Shown: positions 50,826 to 64,000 of the stretch, in pieces | Layout of the letters: every line of letters begins with the position of its first letter | Numbering within the stretch: the first letter of the stretch is position 1 | NCBI GenBank assembly: GCA_013398615.1 | Contig: VZSR01002145.1 | Location: forward strand, 546,546 to 610,545 | Direction: 5' to 3' | DNA from: Brachypodius melanocephalos | Lineage: Eukaryota; Chordata; Aves; Passeriformes; Pycnonotidae | Length of the DNA stretch: 64,000 bases | Position numbers and translations under genes: made by a program | Notes under the pieces: model-generated | Told to the model about the DNA's origin: nothing | Seen by the model: the letters and a program-made list of their open reading frames with translations, nothing else | Database searches by the model: none

Positions 50826-53800
50826 GCAAGGCTGTAACAGAAGTTCTTGAAGTATTGTAGTGAAAAACTTCCTTTTCTCTGCTAACCCTCCTCTCCTGAA
50901 CCTCCTGCTCTCTGTTGTACCTCCCTCTGCCATTGCCACTATTCCTCTCTCTACTCCCATGTCTTTCACATCAACCTTACACACCCTTGTCTTTATTTTA
51001 CCTATTCCTTAATGCTGTTCTCATCTTCTCTCTACCCCACTTACTTCTTCTCCTCAAGCCTTTTTCTGTACCAGATGATACTCACTATTATGCTGGAGCC
51101 AGCCTTCTGCTTAACTTCAGATAAAGCAGGAAGGTAGTAGACTTTCTCAGCAGAGTAGGTGTTTCTCCATGTGAGGAAAGCCACTTGTCTTTCTTCACAT
51201 GTGTACCTAGGTAATTTTTTTTTTTTAAATTGCAGCCATTCTCCTTTAAACTTTCAAAATAATTTGGTGCAAGGCAGAGCACAGAAAGCTTCAACATGGC
51301 AATTGACAAGAACTATCCAGTATGATCCTGAAGACTAATAAAAATCTCAAGCATTTTTTGTAGAAGCTGTCTGTACATGTTGTTTCTGATCAAGACCAGC
51401 AAACAGGTGCCCTATGCTTTTCTCCAGGTCTGTTCTGTTTTTGTGGTCTGTAGCGTAGAGATGCTCTGAATTTTGTATCACTGCAATAGTGATTAAAAAC
51501 TCTAAGACTTAGTGGGATTAACAGTGTATGGAAGCATGGCAGTTTCCTGAACTTTAAATATGGAGTGATCACAGTCCTCTATGGCTTTAATTGACTTTTG
51601 ATAGTGTGAGATGTAATATTTTGTTCAGTTACAAAATAATGTAATTGCATGTGTGTAAATCATTCTTACATGCCTGTTATTTAATTTATGGCTAGTTCCA
51701 GAGGGAAGGGACCATGGAGCTGGAAGGTACAGCCATGGCATGTCTGCAGCTCCAGATGTCTGAGGTGCCAGCTGGGATATGGGAGCATCAGACCAAAGGT
51801 ATGATAGATGTCATTGATATAGAGGACCAGGATCTGTGAAGTTTAGCATTTGGAAAGTGATAGAGCATTAAATTGTCAGTAGGGTGCAGATGGGGAATAT
51901 GGTTTGTGAGGCAGGAGACATCATGACTAAACATTTTGATAGTAGTGATTCAACTGCAGGCATGAGGAGATGTCTGAGGAACTTTTGTACAAACATCATC
52001 TGATTTTCAAAGTAGAAAAACTTTTAATAGAGTCAAAGATAACTTTGTTTACTCAATTTGCAAGTAATTTTCCTGCTGGTGAGGAGATACGATGCCAACA
52101 GCTATTTACTTCCTTGTAATAATGAAAGTAACCCCAGTACATCAGACATGTTTCTGTAATGACTGGACTGAAGAGTCCTTCAGCTGCAGAGCTGAGGCTT
52201 TTATGTTTTCAAGACATTATACAAATTCCGTTCTCCAGCAGCATAATTTGAGGCCAAAGATGTTATAGTAACCCAGATGTAGATGAGAACCTGAACTCTG
52301 AAAGGAGTTTTGGCCAGAGCTTTAGTACTTTCGACCAAAATTATTATTCCAAAAACTTCTGCTCAGAAATCATTTAACCCTGGAATTGTCCAAATTTATC
52401 ACTCACTGATCTGTCTGACCTGAGAGTTACACAGTGAGTTCTCTTCACCTGTATTTGAGCAGCTCTCTGCCACCCAGCCCTGCTGAGCCTGAAGAGCTGT
52501 TCACTATTCCCTTGGTGCTGCTGTGCTGGCAATTAGTGCCCACGGTGACAGAGACATGGTCACAGGCAGCATCCTCCCGGGATCTGCCATGGCAGTTGGG
52601 AAGGAAATAGCAACCCCAAATAGACTGGTGCACCTGTGTTCCCATTTTCAGTCCTCCAGAATCTCTGACCATAAAGATGGTGGGTAAATGAGGCTGTGTT
52701 GTGTTCTGTAATTACTTTTGAAGAGTTTAAAAACTCATGATGCTCATGAGGCTGCTGATAGAGCAAGTGATAATGTCAGTAAAAGGAAACAAGTGTATTC
52801 ATAGGCTTCGGTTTCTTTTACTGCAATGAGGAACCCATTTTTGTGCCAGTTCTGGTAAGTGATGGGCTGTTGATATGTGATTGCAGTAACCCAGTGATCA
52901 AGGGCCAGTTAGGAGGTGATGTCAACACCCCGGATTTGGGGCCTCACTGCAGAAGCATTCAATCACCACCACCGGTTTCAGTGGGGACGAGTACCCCGTG
53001 CCTTTGGCTAGCCCGGGGTATTCATTGACACAAATGTAAGAACTACATTCTGCCAAAAACACTTTTGCAGCTGGTTCCAGTAAGATCTTGAGTCAATAAC
53101 TTCTCCTAGGTACTCCACAATTAGGAGTTGAGTGAAGTTAACAGTTCAAAAGTTGCATGCGGGCAACTCCTGATTAAGGTGGTGAAGGTTTGACTGGAGG
53201 CTTGTTAAGTAAGAGCAAGACAAACATTGGAACAAGGAAAGACAATTGGGAGACTTCTGATTAATAAAGTGATACCATGCCCTACATTCTTGAAGTATGG
53301 AGAAATGAGTAATTTAAATCTTTACAGACTTCTCAACATCCAGTCTAAGGCCAGACCAACACTGGTGCTATACTTTCTGTTTTGTGCATACACAGCCTTG
53401 GAAACCTAACGCTGAAATTGTGTGTGAATAATCTGTACATTACAAATATGGAAGTAACATGTCAAAAGATAGAACAGTAGCAGTGGGTTGCTCAATGTAT
53501 TTTTATTGTTTATGTTCCAGCTCTTACATCCACAGAGAAGTGGTAAAGACCACTTCGGTTATTACCAGCCTTGAAGCCTCATGCAGAATCTTCTTGTGTA
53601 GCGAAAATCTTTCCCTTTTATTTATTTTTGTAATTCATTTATTCATTTCAGGTTTTGGTATGGACAAGATTGTAAATTCATGTTTTATGTAATATCCAGG
53701 ATAGCATTCTGCCCTTCACGTGGCCAGAGACAAATACACTTCTGATCACATTCTTGTGTCAGAAGTGTTACTGATTTCCACTCACACTTGCCACCAAAAG

Positions 53801-55074
53801 TCATTTGAGCCCTGTGGGTACTGAATAGAATATTTCCAACCCAGGCCAGGCCTTGTTTAGCACCATTTGTCAGTAATAGAATATTCTTTAAATCATTCTT
53901 TAGCACCTTGTAAACTTCCTCACGTGGTGTGTTATGTCACAGGCATTGCTTTTTGTTTAGGGACACGAGCATGAGGACTTGATGCTAAACAAAAAGCTCT
54001 CCTCCATGGTGTTTGGCTCATTTTCAAATGTCATAAGGAAGTAATCTTTACTGTGATGCTGTAAGGAAGAAGAATACACACTATTTCTGGGAGAAACAAA
54101 TAATATTTTCTCACACCTTTTTTAAAGGAAACAGTTTCTTATTTGCAATAGCTTTTAACTTGGCATTATAAATTGTGCCTTCATACATAGCTTTGATAAG
54201 CTGCAAACTGAACAGGCAGCACATCTGTAAGTCTTAAATACTCAATATCATAATATCGATTCATTGTGAGAGTCTTTGACCCTAAACTGTAAGAACGAGT
54301 CTGTAGAGCTTTATGCTCCACCATGCCGTGTCCCTCGGTGTCACCCCACAAGGCAGGGGTGATTTGAGGTGAGCAGTGTCTTGGTCAGAGCACTCTAAAG
54401 CATGTCCCTGACACGCAACACTGCTGGACACGGACCTGCGCTGCCCACTTGGTCTGTTCCTTTCCTGCAGCCTTGCCTGCTGCTCAGAGCTCATGTACCT
54501 CTGCTGGAGCATGAGCCAGCTGGTGCATCTTTCAGCTTTTGTATTATTTGATTAATTTATCTTTTACTTCTGTCAAGCAGGTTTTATGAAATAGTGTTAA
54601 CTGAAATATTCACTAGTCATCAAGTACTCCTTTCAGCTTGTGATTAAGCAGAGCAGACACATTAACTTTAAAAAACCTCTGCTCTTTGAAGGCTATTTTC
54701 TGTTTACCTCATAAGTGTGTTTGATATTTAAAATAGTTTAAAAAAGTTTAGAAGCAGAGGGAGGCATCTGTCACTTGCACCTAAGAGCAAGTGTTTGTGT
54801 TTGTCACTGGGGGAGAGGTCCCTGGCATTGCTCACTTCAGTTGTAGAGTTTGAAGAGGAAAGTTCTGGGACTGCTGTTTGCTGTCCTCATCTGTGGACGC
54901 TGAACTTACCCTTCTGTAACTATCAACCTGGGTGACTTTCCCCCCAGAAGAACCTGCCTTCATATTCTGCATGAATCCATTTTGAAAAGGAGTAACTCGA
55001 TTTTTGTTTCTTTGATCAGCAGCTTCTGAGCAAGCTTGGTTTGCGTGCTTCACAGAATCATTCAGGCAAAAGAC
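50826..55074. other. Gene-poor region, no coding exon seen
   Basis: Pyrimidine-rich at 50880-51070, then ordinary AT-rich sequence. Holds the perfect inverted repeat at 53948-53997. Open frames here are short and without family resemblance. Confidence 0.6.
53948..53997. repeat. Perfect 13-bp inverted repeat with 24-base loop
   Basis: GCTTTTTGTTTAG at 53948-53960 is the exact reverse complement of CTAAACAAAAAGC at 53985-53997, with loop 53961-53984. An RNA of either strand could fold into this stem. Confidence 0.9.
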
Positions 55075-55262
55075 TTCCCAGCCCAATCCCCACCTTGTCC
55101 CCAGCTCAGAGCACTGAGTGCCACGTCCAGGCCTTCCTGGGACACCTCCAGGGATGGGCACTCCAAATCTCCCTGGGCAGCCCCTTCCAATGCTTGACAA
55201 TCCTTTCTGGGAAGAAACTCCTCCTGATGTCCAACCTGAACCTCCCCTGGCACAGCTTGAGA
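55075..55262 (-). mobile_element. CR1 LINE fragment (minus strand)
   Basis: On the minus strand the sequence follows the 3' untranslated tail of avian/reptile CR1 elements: a gene-end segment like CAGGTTGGACATCAGGAGGA, then TTTCTTCCC, GGGCTGCCCAGGGAG, a CATCCCTGGAGGTG-type segment and a GGCACTCAGTGCTCTG segment. It is 5'-truncated and lacks a clear 3' terminus. A short open frame through it is part of the repeat, not a gene. Confidence 0.9.
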
Positions 55263-58196
55263 CTATATCACTACCCATATAAAATATTTTCTTTCAGCTG
55301 CAGCTGCACAGCTTCAATTTGAATGGCCTCATTACCTGTAGGCTTCCTTCTGCTGGCGTTCAGCATCATCTGTTCAAAAACCATTGCACTTAATATCTTT
55401 TTATTGTTACACCTTGTTTTTTGCACCATCTCTGGTATTCATTCTTGTTCCGAGTTTAAAACTGCTGGTGTTTTGATTAATATTCTTTCCTTCTACAGAA
55501 TGAATTTTAAAAGATGCAAAACTGACAATAAATTCTTGTAGCTGATGAGGTTGATTCATGTTCTGCGCTAAATAAAATCACACAGGATCTGGGATTTTCT
55601 CAGTCTTGCCTCAATTTCTTTGCAATCATTTCATCTACTGAAAGTGGGCTGTGTCTCAGCTAGTGTGAAACAAGGAACAAGGAAAACTGTTTGAAAACAT
55701 GTCAAGCAGAAGTTAGTCTGGAAAATATTATATGCTGGGCAAAGGCAAAGGTTGTATATTTTGGAGCTATCTTCCTGATACTGAATCAGTCTGAGGAGTG
55801 ACTTTTCATGCTTAAAAATAGAGTATTTTGGTTTCCACAATTGTGCAACTCCAAGGGCTACTTTCTCTTTTATTTTCTGTTTTTCCCTCTCATTTCTAGA
55901 GGTCACAGAAATGGTGTGTTTAACCACAGTTTGCAGTACAGAATTAGACACCTGTTGAGTCTTGGAGCTTTCTCTCCCCCAAGAGCTCTGTTGAGTTTGT
56001 CTTTTTCTTAGCTGGAAGTATCTCACAGAGCACATTGCAGCTTTCTGGCCAAGATTTCAAAAGTAATTCTCAGATTGCTCTTGAGGTGCTTAACTCGGGA
56101 GACCTTCAAAGGGCACACAGCAGCTCTCTGACAGGTTGGGACTCAGTGGATAAGCAGCAGGAACTTGCTTATTCTCCACTAGCATGGCTCTGAGTTAGGG
56201 GTACTGACACGGCGGTGATCATTTTACAACTATTTCAGAAACATGGTTTAAAAATACAGAAATCTCCAAATCCTGCTTCCAACTGACAGAATACAGCCTG
56301 TGACACTATGCCAAGTCTGGTTATTTCTAATTGATCAAATGCAGTGAAAAGGCATCCAGGGTTTATTATGAAATTTGAGATGGAGAGCCAACCCCTGCAC
56401 TCTAACTTCATTATCCTCATAAGCAAAGGTGCAGCTTTTATAGCTGGGGTAATTATACAAAGAATGTACACAATATGAGTGGTATTTAGCATAAAAAGTA
56501 ACTTGAATGCAATCCACGTGTGGTTGAGAGAGGAACAGAATCATAAACCCTTTGATCTAACAATGAGGCTTTGAAAGGAACAGATTGGGTACAGTACTGA
56601 ACCTATAATCTGCTCACTTTATTGCACTATATGAGGAAAGCCTTATTTATTTACTACTTAGGAAGTGTTTTCAATTTTATAAGTATTGGAAAGAAATCAC
56701 AGTTCATAATTATGTAGCTTTGCTCCACAGAACTCTGTAACACTCGTGAGAACCTCTGGAATTCATAGGGACTGTGTTAAATGGGAGACACAAATCTTGC
56801 CTTCATGCCCTATCAAATTCTGCCTTGGTCTATACTGACAAAGGCTTCCTGTACCTCAGTAGCATTCACCATCTAAACCATTTTTCTCTGCTTGGAATAC
56901 TAAGAGAGTGGCCTGTGCTCAATCATGGTTACCAGAATTAAAAGTGAAACAGTTTTTGTTTATCCAGTTTTACCAAACATAGTGTCTTCACCAGCCTGAG
57001 TGGACAAGCTGTTCAAGAGGTGGGTGTGATGCTGAAGGCAAATATATCCCCATTACAAGCCCCTACCAAAACCATGCTCAAGCTGTCATTTCTTATGTCC
57101 TTTTCCAAAGGCGTGAGACGCTGTGTGGACAGAAACTTGAGAAGTCACCTTTTCTGCAATGGTTGTTCTACCAAATCAAGACATTACCTGTGAGGATTTC
57201 TCTCTTATGCATGTGAAGTCATTGCAGGATGCCAGTCCTCTGTCTTTCACACATGCAGCTTTGATCTTCCATTAAAAAGAAACAGGACTTCAAAAGCAAA
57301 AACGTGGGAGAAAATCTGGATCAGAGATGTTACCTTGGACGAGGACTGTGACACTTCATGGAAGTACAGAAACTGTTGATCGCCAAAAACACCGCAAGGA
57401 AGAGGAGCAGTGTGTTCTTTTGGAGAATTCTCAGATTGCAATTAAGTCTTTGAAGCTGGTACATGAGAAGAAAGAAGGAAATGTCCTAGTGGTTTTTCAG
57501 CTAGTACTGGTCAGAAAGGACTCTTGAGCTGCCCAAACCTAATGGACAGTGTTGTAAGTTACAGAAAATTCCCCTTTATTTCCCCTTCTCCCAAGTTTCA
57601 CAGGACTAAATCAAAAGTAATCATAAAAACAGGGTGAGGCAAGAATGTGTTCTTGACCAAAAAGTTGCTATTTCTGTCCCTTAAGTGAGGTCACAGTCTG
57701 CATCAGCTCCTCTTGCTTTGGAGGCTGTGGTCCAAATACTCCTTGCTGCAAGAGTTGAGTGAAACATTTAAACTGAGTGAAGTAATTGTTCTGCATCTTA
57801 TCCTTTCAGAAATGGAGACAAAAATTGTTACGGCTAGTAATAGCACCTGCTAATTAATCTGTAACAATCCTTTGATGTGTGTTCTAGGACTGTTTATTAT
57901 AGATTAACCCCTGTGACTTAACCCACTCCGTAAAGCCACTCATCAATTTCTAGAACCTGACCTTGTCAACACATATTCCTCCACATCTCTTTTTTGTATT
58001 TTTAGTAAGTGACTTTTCAAACTCTCAAACTTCCATTCCAAATGTAGCTTCAAAGACCATCCTTTCTGTCACTGGTCAACAGTTGTCTCAATCAGCATTG
58101 TGTTTACTCATTCAATGAAAACCAAGCTAAATAGTAGCCTGGAATTCCTATGGAAGGAGAGTGAAGGAAAACCTGGAGTAACTGCATCCTTCACCG
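55263..58196. other. Gene-poor region between CR1 fragments
   Basis: AT-rich unique sequence. AATAAA motifs occur near 55530 and 55570 without an assignable gene. An open frame at 57327-57527 encodes a charged 66-residue peptide I do not recognise; splice sites and codon pattern give no support. Confidence 0.55.
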
Positions 58197-58641
58197 GTGA
58201 ACTACTGAGTCCAGTTTGGGCTTCCAGTACACAAAGAGTGAGTTCAGTGGAGCCATCAAGGTGATTGGGGCTGAGGCACGATGCTGCCTCATGAGGAGAG
58301 GCTGGAGGAACAGGGCTTGTTCAGCCAGGAGAAGAGGAGCAGCCTTCCAGTGGCTTTCAGGTCACTGAGGAGATGGAGCCAGGCTCTTTGCAGGGGTGGG
58401 AAGATGAGAACCAATGGGCAGAAGTTTAAATGAGAAGTCCAGCTTGAGTATAAGGAGAAATTTTATCCCCATGAGGACAGCCCAACAGCAGAGTAAGTTG
58501 CACAGGTTGTTGTGCAGTGTGGTTCCTCAGAAGTGCTCAGGACCAGTCTGATCAAGCCCTCACCTCACAGCTGACCCTGCTTTGAGCAGGAGGTTGAACT
58601 AGATGAAGTGCTGAGGTCCCTTCCAACCTGCCTTCTCCTGT
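58197..58641 (+). mobile_element. CR1 LINE 3' end (plus strand)
   Basis: About 445 bases matching the 3' part of CR1 in order: CCAGTTTGGGCTTCC, a GAGGAGAGGCTGGAGGAAC segment, GGGCTTGTTCAGCC.GGAGAAG, GATGGAGCCAGGCTCTTTGC, CAATGGGCA, AAGGAGAAATTTTATC, CACAGGTTGTTGTGCAG, TGACCCTGCTTTGAGCAGG, GGTTGAACTAGATGA and the family-typical end GGTCCCTTCCAACCTGCCTTCTCCTGTGG. It is 5'-truncated and diverged, with small indels, so inactive. Confidence 0.95.
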
Positions 58642-61600
58642 GGACCTGTGCATGATGTCAGTTGTTACTGAGTTTGTTTCAGTTATGGGGAGTCATGCTT
58701 GAGAAATATTCCACAAATCCCAGCACTATTCAGTGTACCCTATCTCAGCAAGTGCCTCAGGTTCCCCTGCGTGTTGAGTTTGCTCACTAGGCAGTTCCAC
58801 ATGAAGAAACAATTGTTCTGTTCAATGATGGGGGATTAATCAGAGCATGTGTGCCCATATTCCCAAAGCACATCTTGTATATGTGGCAGAACCACAGCAC
58901 CAGGGACGCAGGTAAGGCCCAGGTGTAAGCAGCACTGCCTGGAGTGAACTAGCATGGCAAAGGCTGCTCATTGCCTGCTGACCAACAAGGTGGGGTGAAT
59001 GTTTTCCAGCTGTACAATCATTGGATGATCAATTAGCAAATTAGAAAGAAGATGTGGTGAGAAGATATGTTCAGACTGAAGTCTTTATTTAGTGTTGTGA
59101 TAGGAGACAGAATTTCCTGAATTAGTTCAAAGAGTCACTCCATGAATTGGAAGTTGCTACAGTGTGGCAGAAGATTGTGTTCTGGGATGCTCACAGAGAC
59201 CAGATGGGGAAATTATCTGTATTTTGGTGTATAAGTATTGAGCTGGACTTGCAGCTCAAAATCAGTGAAAACCAGCTAAAAATACTGTGTAGAATTTGTC
59301 TTTTTTAATAGGGGAAGGTAGATAGTTGCTAGAGAAGGAGCTGTAAGTTCACACTCCACACCCTCTGGCACAACTTCCCTATCGGGAATGGCAGAGGGGT
59401 GGCAATTTCACTCTAACGGAAAATTTTGAAAATGTGATGGATTCACACACACTGAAAGTTGTGCAGACAGGCAAGACTGGCCTGAGTGTAGTGCTTAGCA
59501 AGGAGTCCTTAAAAACAATTGAGGTAGTAAAACAGTGCATGTAGATAAAGCAGAGCCATAAAATTACCTGAGGAAACCCTTGTCTCCCTGCAGGAAACAC
59601 GGAAAGCGGGTCAGCATGCTTGGGTTTTGTGTAGACTAAGGTACACTGTATGAAGTGTGACACCTGAATGGGCAGGAAATAACTGAGTAGATAAAGGCAG
59701 GTGTAAGGAAAAGAGGCTCAGAAGTCACCAATAAAGAGAAGCAGATAGGTTTTACTGAAGTTGTTCCAAGAGTGCTGTGTGTTTTGGACTAAAAACACCA
59801 ACGATTTTAGATTAAGAACTCAAGTTACTTCTATACTTCAATATTCCGTTCTTCACTTCGGCCCAGAAATTTATGGGTTGTTTTTTCAAAGCCAGTATTC
59901 AAATCTCTTCCTGTCTTACCTGTCTTTGGTTAGAGATTCTACTGGCCTCGGCCAGTACTCTGTTACTGAAATTGGAGTTCCTTCTTCAAACCATGATTTG
60001 AGTAAAGAAGACATTTGCAGCTCTGTAGTTTGCTGTTATTTTTCAAGCATAAAACTCTTTTTGCACACAGTAATCTTGCAGTCATTTTTTTTCCTGTTCT
60101 GCTGTGACAAGCATGGATTGCAGGAGCAGAAGTACCAAACACTGTTCTGTAACTTTTCCCAATCCACGTGCCAGCTTTTCCTTATCCTCTACACAGGGAC
60201 ATCTTCAGTGGAGTGAAATGATGTCCAGGAGTGCAGGACACAGAGCCCAGCTTGTGATGGCCACATGAAGGACATCAGGGTTTAGGCCCAGTCAACTGCT
60301 AATTGCTACTTTTGCTCTTTTTTTGCTGTAATTTTGTCTTTGCTGCTGCAGCTGTGACTGAGGATCTCAGGGGTGAGTCAGGAGGTGTCAGCAATCGCTT
60401 CTGCCTGAGCCAACGTGCAGCCAGGCACAACAAAGTCTGGCTAATTGATTGTCAGGTGGCTTTGGTCCTCCCTCACTTCCTCATCCCTGGGAATTTTGGA
60501 GAGGGTGACTGATGAGGGAATTCTGTTCTTTCTGCATGTCTGAGTTTGGCGTAAATGACAGCAAACAGACAGGAAGGAATGGGTTTACCGGCACGTCTCT
60601 GCAAATTTAGCACTCTCCTTAACTTTCATTTCGCCCTCAGATGGTCAGACTGGGAAATTTTCCACCCTGCCCTGTTATTATTTGACATTCAGTCTTCCAC
60701 TGGAGAGCCGGACATGGCAAACAAAACATTGCACTTTCCACACTAAACTGCTGCTTTAGGTGTACCTTAAATCTGCAGAAACTAAAAAGGAATCCAGACA
60801 GGGCTGGGATCCTACTTTTATTTGCATATTTTCAAGTGCCAAGGCCTGGATCTTTCATATTGCTTTTGGTAAATTTGTTATCTGCACTTTATCGGGAACA
60901 TTTTGAAATAATAAAGAAGCCAGTGAAGAAGGTGCTGCAGTTAATGGTGAATATCTTAAAGCCCTTAAAGTTAATAGTCAGAAATCAGAACACTTAAAAA
61001 AAAAAAAAAAAACAAAAAAAAAACAAAACACCAGAGTTGCCATCTTATAAAGTTTGGGGGAAGATTCAAACCAAACAAATTTTCTTTGGGAAGTGAAAAA
61101 CCAAAGCAGTGTAAAAGAAAATGACTGATGGTAGTCAATGAGAGGAGATATTTGGGAAGAGCAATAGTTATTAATTGTACCTTTGTCAGAAACCACCAGA
61201 CATGAGGGAAGTCCTAACAAATCTGAGATGCCAAGTGTTGACAGGGGCTGCAGTTACTGTATTTATTGTGCTGTCACGTGCAGCAGTGCTGCAAGAGACA
61301 TCTCAGACAACAGTTACATTAGTTAGGAAAGGGAGTTCAAAAGAGCTCACTAATAACCTGTGAAATGTTGGGACAGTTGAACATCTCTTTGGGTTCCATG
61401 AAGTTGGGAAGGTCAGCCCTCATTGTCATCAACTTTGCCTCGGTGTAGTAGTTCTTTGAAAACTCAAAATGCCCTGATCCCAGAGGAGCAACCTTACAAC
61501 CAGAGCTTGATTTGTAAATGTTTTCAGGAATATGACTTCTTGAGCTCATGCAGAATCTTGCAGATATGATTTGTGTTATAATATCAAACACAGAATGTGA

Positions 61601-64000
61601 CTCACTTGGAAGGAAATTGCAGAGAGAGAATTGTTGAGGCTATAGACCATCAGACACTCAGAAACAAAACAAAATTTAACTCAAGATGACAGCATTGAAT
61701 AGGTTGAAGTCTGCTCTGAAAGGGCACATCTTTCATCAAAGTTAATGCAAGGAAAGCAACCAGTTTTTGCACTCTGATGTGGCAGAGGAAGAAGAGTCTG
61801 TGCAAGAGTAGGAAATATGGGCAGAATTGGTTTTCTGGAGGAAAAACCTTCCAAGCCCTGTAGAATATTTGTAGGAGTGCCCGGTGAGCTTGTTTAGTTA
61901 ATCTCTGGTCCACCTGAGGAATGAATGGTTCTCTCTTGTTCTTACTGTACAGAGGGAGTTTTATTATTGATTTCAAGCGAGTAAAAAAACAGGTCCTGTC
62001 TGAGCAACTGGAGTGATTAAGCAGTTCCCTGAATGGCTGTACCTCAGCCAATCCTTTTAACAATTCTCCTAAGGAAAGATATTTCTCCTCCTTTGGTTAT
62101 CCCAGATCTGATTTTTCCTATCTAATCCCTACATGACCTTTCCTAGATTTCAGCAGTCCCAAGCACAGGGAAATAAGGAGAGTGAATACAAAAAGCTTAG
62201 AACTCACCGAATTCAAACTAACTTCCACTAAAATATACTCTTTCTTACAGTATTAGACATTAAGATTCCCCATGTTCTATAGAAGAAAGGGGTTAATAAG
62301 AAAGGGAAGGATGCAAAGAGAATTTTTTAAACCCTGTTACGAAGTAGGAAATGCAAAGGAGAATGTAAAAGCAGAATTTTCTGGCATGGCATTGAGTGGC
62401 ACAGCTCTCACACATGGTTTCTGCCTGCTGATTACATCTGTCTGATGACTGGAATATTTTAAATAAAGGGATCCACCTGCTAATTCTGGTGAGAGGAAAG
62501 GCACCACATTAAAGAAAAATCAAGCTGTGAAAATTCATGAGCAGTGGATGCTAAGCAGCACAGGCTTGATAAAGCCAAGCAGATGAGTGCTCAGAAAACT
62601 CTGGTCTCTTTATCAAGAGATTCATCCTAGCAATCCTGGATGGGATGCATACAGGGGATCTCGTGCATGAACACGTGTGCACAGCATTTGCTTTACCTCT
62701 AGAAATGCTTTACACAATCAACTTATGTTCATTTTCAAATAGACAAGCTAGACACAGAGAGAAGCAGCTTGTCCAAGCTTGCCCAGTAAAAGAGTGACAG
62801 ATGAGAAAAGAACATGCATTTCCTCATTTCTCTGTCTGCTTTATGCCTAATTTCTGTAGATCTTTGGTCAGCAACTATAAATCTTTCCCTAGTTATCAGT
62901 GTACCTCATTTGACTCATGTTAATCAGCAGATAAGAAGTCATCTTTAATTTGTAGACAGTTCCCTTAAATAGCCATACATAATACCAATAAACGAGTAAG
63001 GCAGGTCAAAATCCTTGTTGGGGCAGTATCTGTCACCACACTCATGGGCTGCAGGTGCCTGGCAGCACTGGGCCCTGCTGCCAGCCCTGTCCCAAGGGCC
63101 TTCTGCCCTGCAGGCTGCAAAGAGAAGCCTGGTTTTGTAAAATGTACGTGTCCACATGTTGTCTGACACTGAAAATCAGTTCAGCAATCCCATCTTCCTC
63201 ATCCAGCTGTCCCCCTGATATTCCCACAAACACCATGGTGGCAATGGTTTGTACTTCAGGGAGTTGCAGTTTCCTTTCAGTATTCCCAATACTTTGGAAA
63301 AGCACCAAGGGACAAATCTGACAGGCAGCAACAGGCAGAACAGGGACCTCTGGAGAGCAAGAAATTGTACAAATACTCTGTTGAGAAAGATCCTTTAAAA
63401 CTTGATCAGAAGGAAGGAAGTATATGTATGCAAAACTTAAAATACCTGTCCTTAGTTATAAGCACATGGTTAAATGCTTTCCTTGGTTGTATTGTAAAGG
63501 TCTACAGCTCTGTAACATTTCTCTTGAAGTTGCTCACTCTCTTCCTACAGCCACAGGGGTTTACAGGAGGTGCCTGGAGACTGGCCATACAGGGATAAAA
63601 GCTCTAAAAAGCCATTCAGCATTTATTTTTTGTAATTTTAACACTGCGTGCAAGGCTGCAAACAGGGTTCAGTGTGATGCTCTGCCCTTTCCAGGGCACG
63701 AACAGGAGTCAAGGCTGCAGCACACCGAGGGAAGGAGGGAATGCTGACAGCATCAGGAGCTGCCTCCTTCTCTCACACAGGTTATGTAATGCTGCTCATG
63801 CAGCAGCCACACAACCTCCACTTCTCCAAGTTATACAGAACAAGAATCAGGGAAATCCCCAGTTTCACTGTCCAGCCTTGCTCACAGCTGTTTTGCATAC
63901 ATGGTCCTGCACTATAAAATGCTTTTGCCTCCCGGGAGGGATACAGAGCCTGAGAGGTGAAAGGCAAGAAGCTCTGAAGAGAGGAGTCTCTCCTGGCAGG
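58642..64000. other. Gene-poor right end
   Basis: No exon of NOS2 or any other gene could be recognised on either strand. It contains an A-rich tract (60995-61027) and short open frames, including overlapping ones on both strands at 63042-63321, none with domain resemblance or splice support. Confidence 0.55.
60995..61027. repeat. A-rich tract
   Basis: A long A run broken by single C residues. An AATAAA lies some 80-90 bases upstream, too far for an ordinary poly(A) tail. I see no parent transcript or target-site duplication, so a processed pseudogene is not supported. Confidence 0.7.

Noticed and set aside
55062..55278. 63- and 148-residue minus-strand frames
   Set aside because: They run through a CR1 3' tail and are not genes.
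60890..61027. AATAAA followed by a long A tract, suggestive of a processed pseudogene
   Set aside because: The signal lies over 80 bases before the A tract. There is no recognisable coding remnant and no flanking duplication.
50640..64000. Search for 5' exons of NOS2, the next gene in mammalian order
   Set aside because: No segment resembling the NOS2 N-terminus or oxygenase domain was seen on either strand. It probably lies further right.
1..64000. CRISPR arrays, operons, ribosome-binding sites or other prokaryotic features
   Set aside because: The window is vertebrate nuclear DNA. The only short tandem repeats are micro- and minisatellites without spacer structure.

Overview
This is vertebrate nuclear DNA, most likely from a bird. 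The genes are split into short exons by long AT-rich introns with GT/AG borders. There is a CpG-island promoter, and the recognisable interspersed repeats are sparse CR1-type LINE tails plus a possible avian LTR relic. I cannot name the species.

Two genes are supported, head to head. On the minus strand is the 5' part of NLK (Nemo-like kinase): coding exon 1 at 25144-25601, exon 2 at 5142-5271 and exon 3 at 4015-4070. Together they encode about 214 residues, covering the His/Ala-rich N-terminus, the glycine loop, the catalytic lysine and the start of the N-lobe. The remaining NLK exons lie beyond the left edge. On the plus strand is a complete small gene, LYRM9, with coding exons at 48328-48453, 49134-49226 and 50052-50069. 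These encode a 78-residue LYR-motif protein. NLK and LYRM9 are also neighbours in mammals, so this is conserved synteny.

Layout: 1-25143 is NLK introns 3 (partial), 2 and 1 with two small exons. 25144-25601 is NLK exon 1. 25602-27900 is the NLK leader and CpG-island promoter, with nine same-strand CCAAT boxes, several GC boxes and a (GGGGCC)5 tract beside a consensus minus-strand splice donor. 27900-48307 is intergenic, or a long 5' intron of LYRM9, with no recognisable coding exon. 48308-50640 is LYRM9 with its probable polyadenylation signal. 50640-50825 is an isolated CpG-rich block. 50825-64000 is gene-poor, with two CR1 fragments and a long hairpin. NOS2, the next gene in the mammalian order, was not found.

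The two genes work separately: NLK is a cytoplasmic/nuclear Ser/Thr kinase in Wnt and related signalling, and LYRM9 is a presumed mitochondrial LYR protein. The most notable features are in the shared upstream region: the one-orientation CCAAT array, the C9orf72-type hexanucleotide tract, and a weak first ATG followed by a strong ATG pair in NLK. I found no evidence for a wholly new biological system. The findings are regulatory and structural oddities that can be tested.
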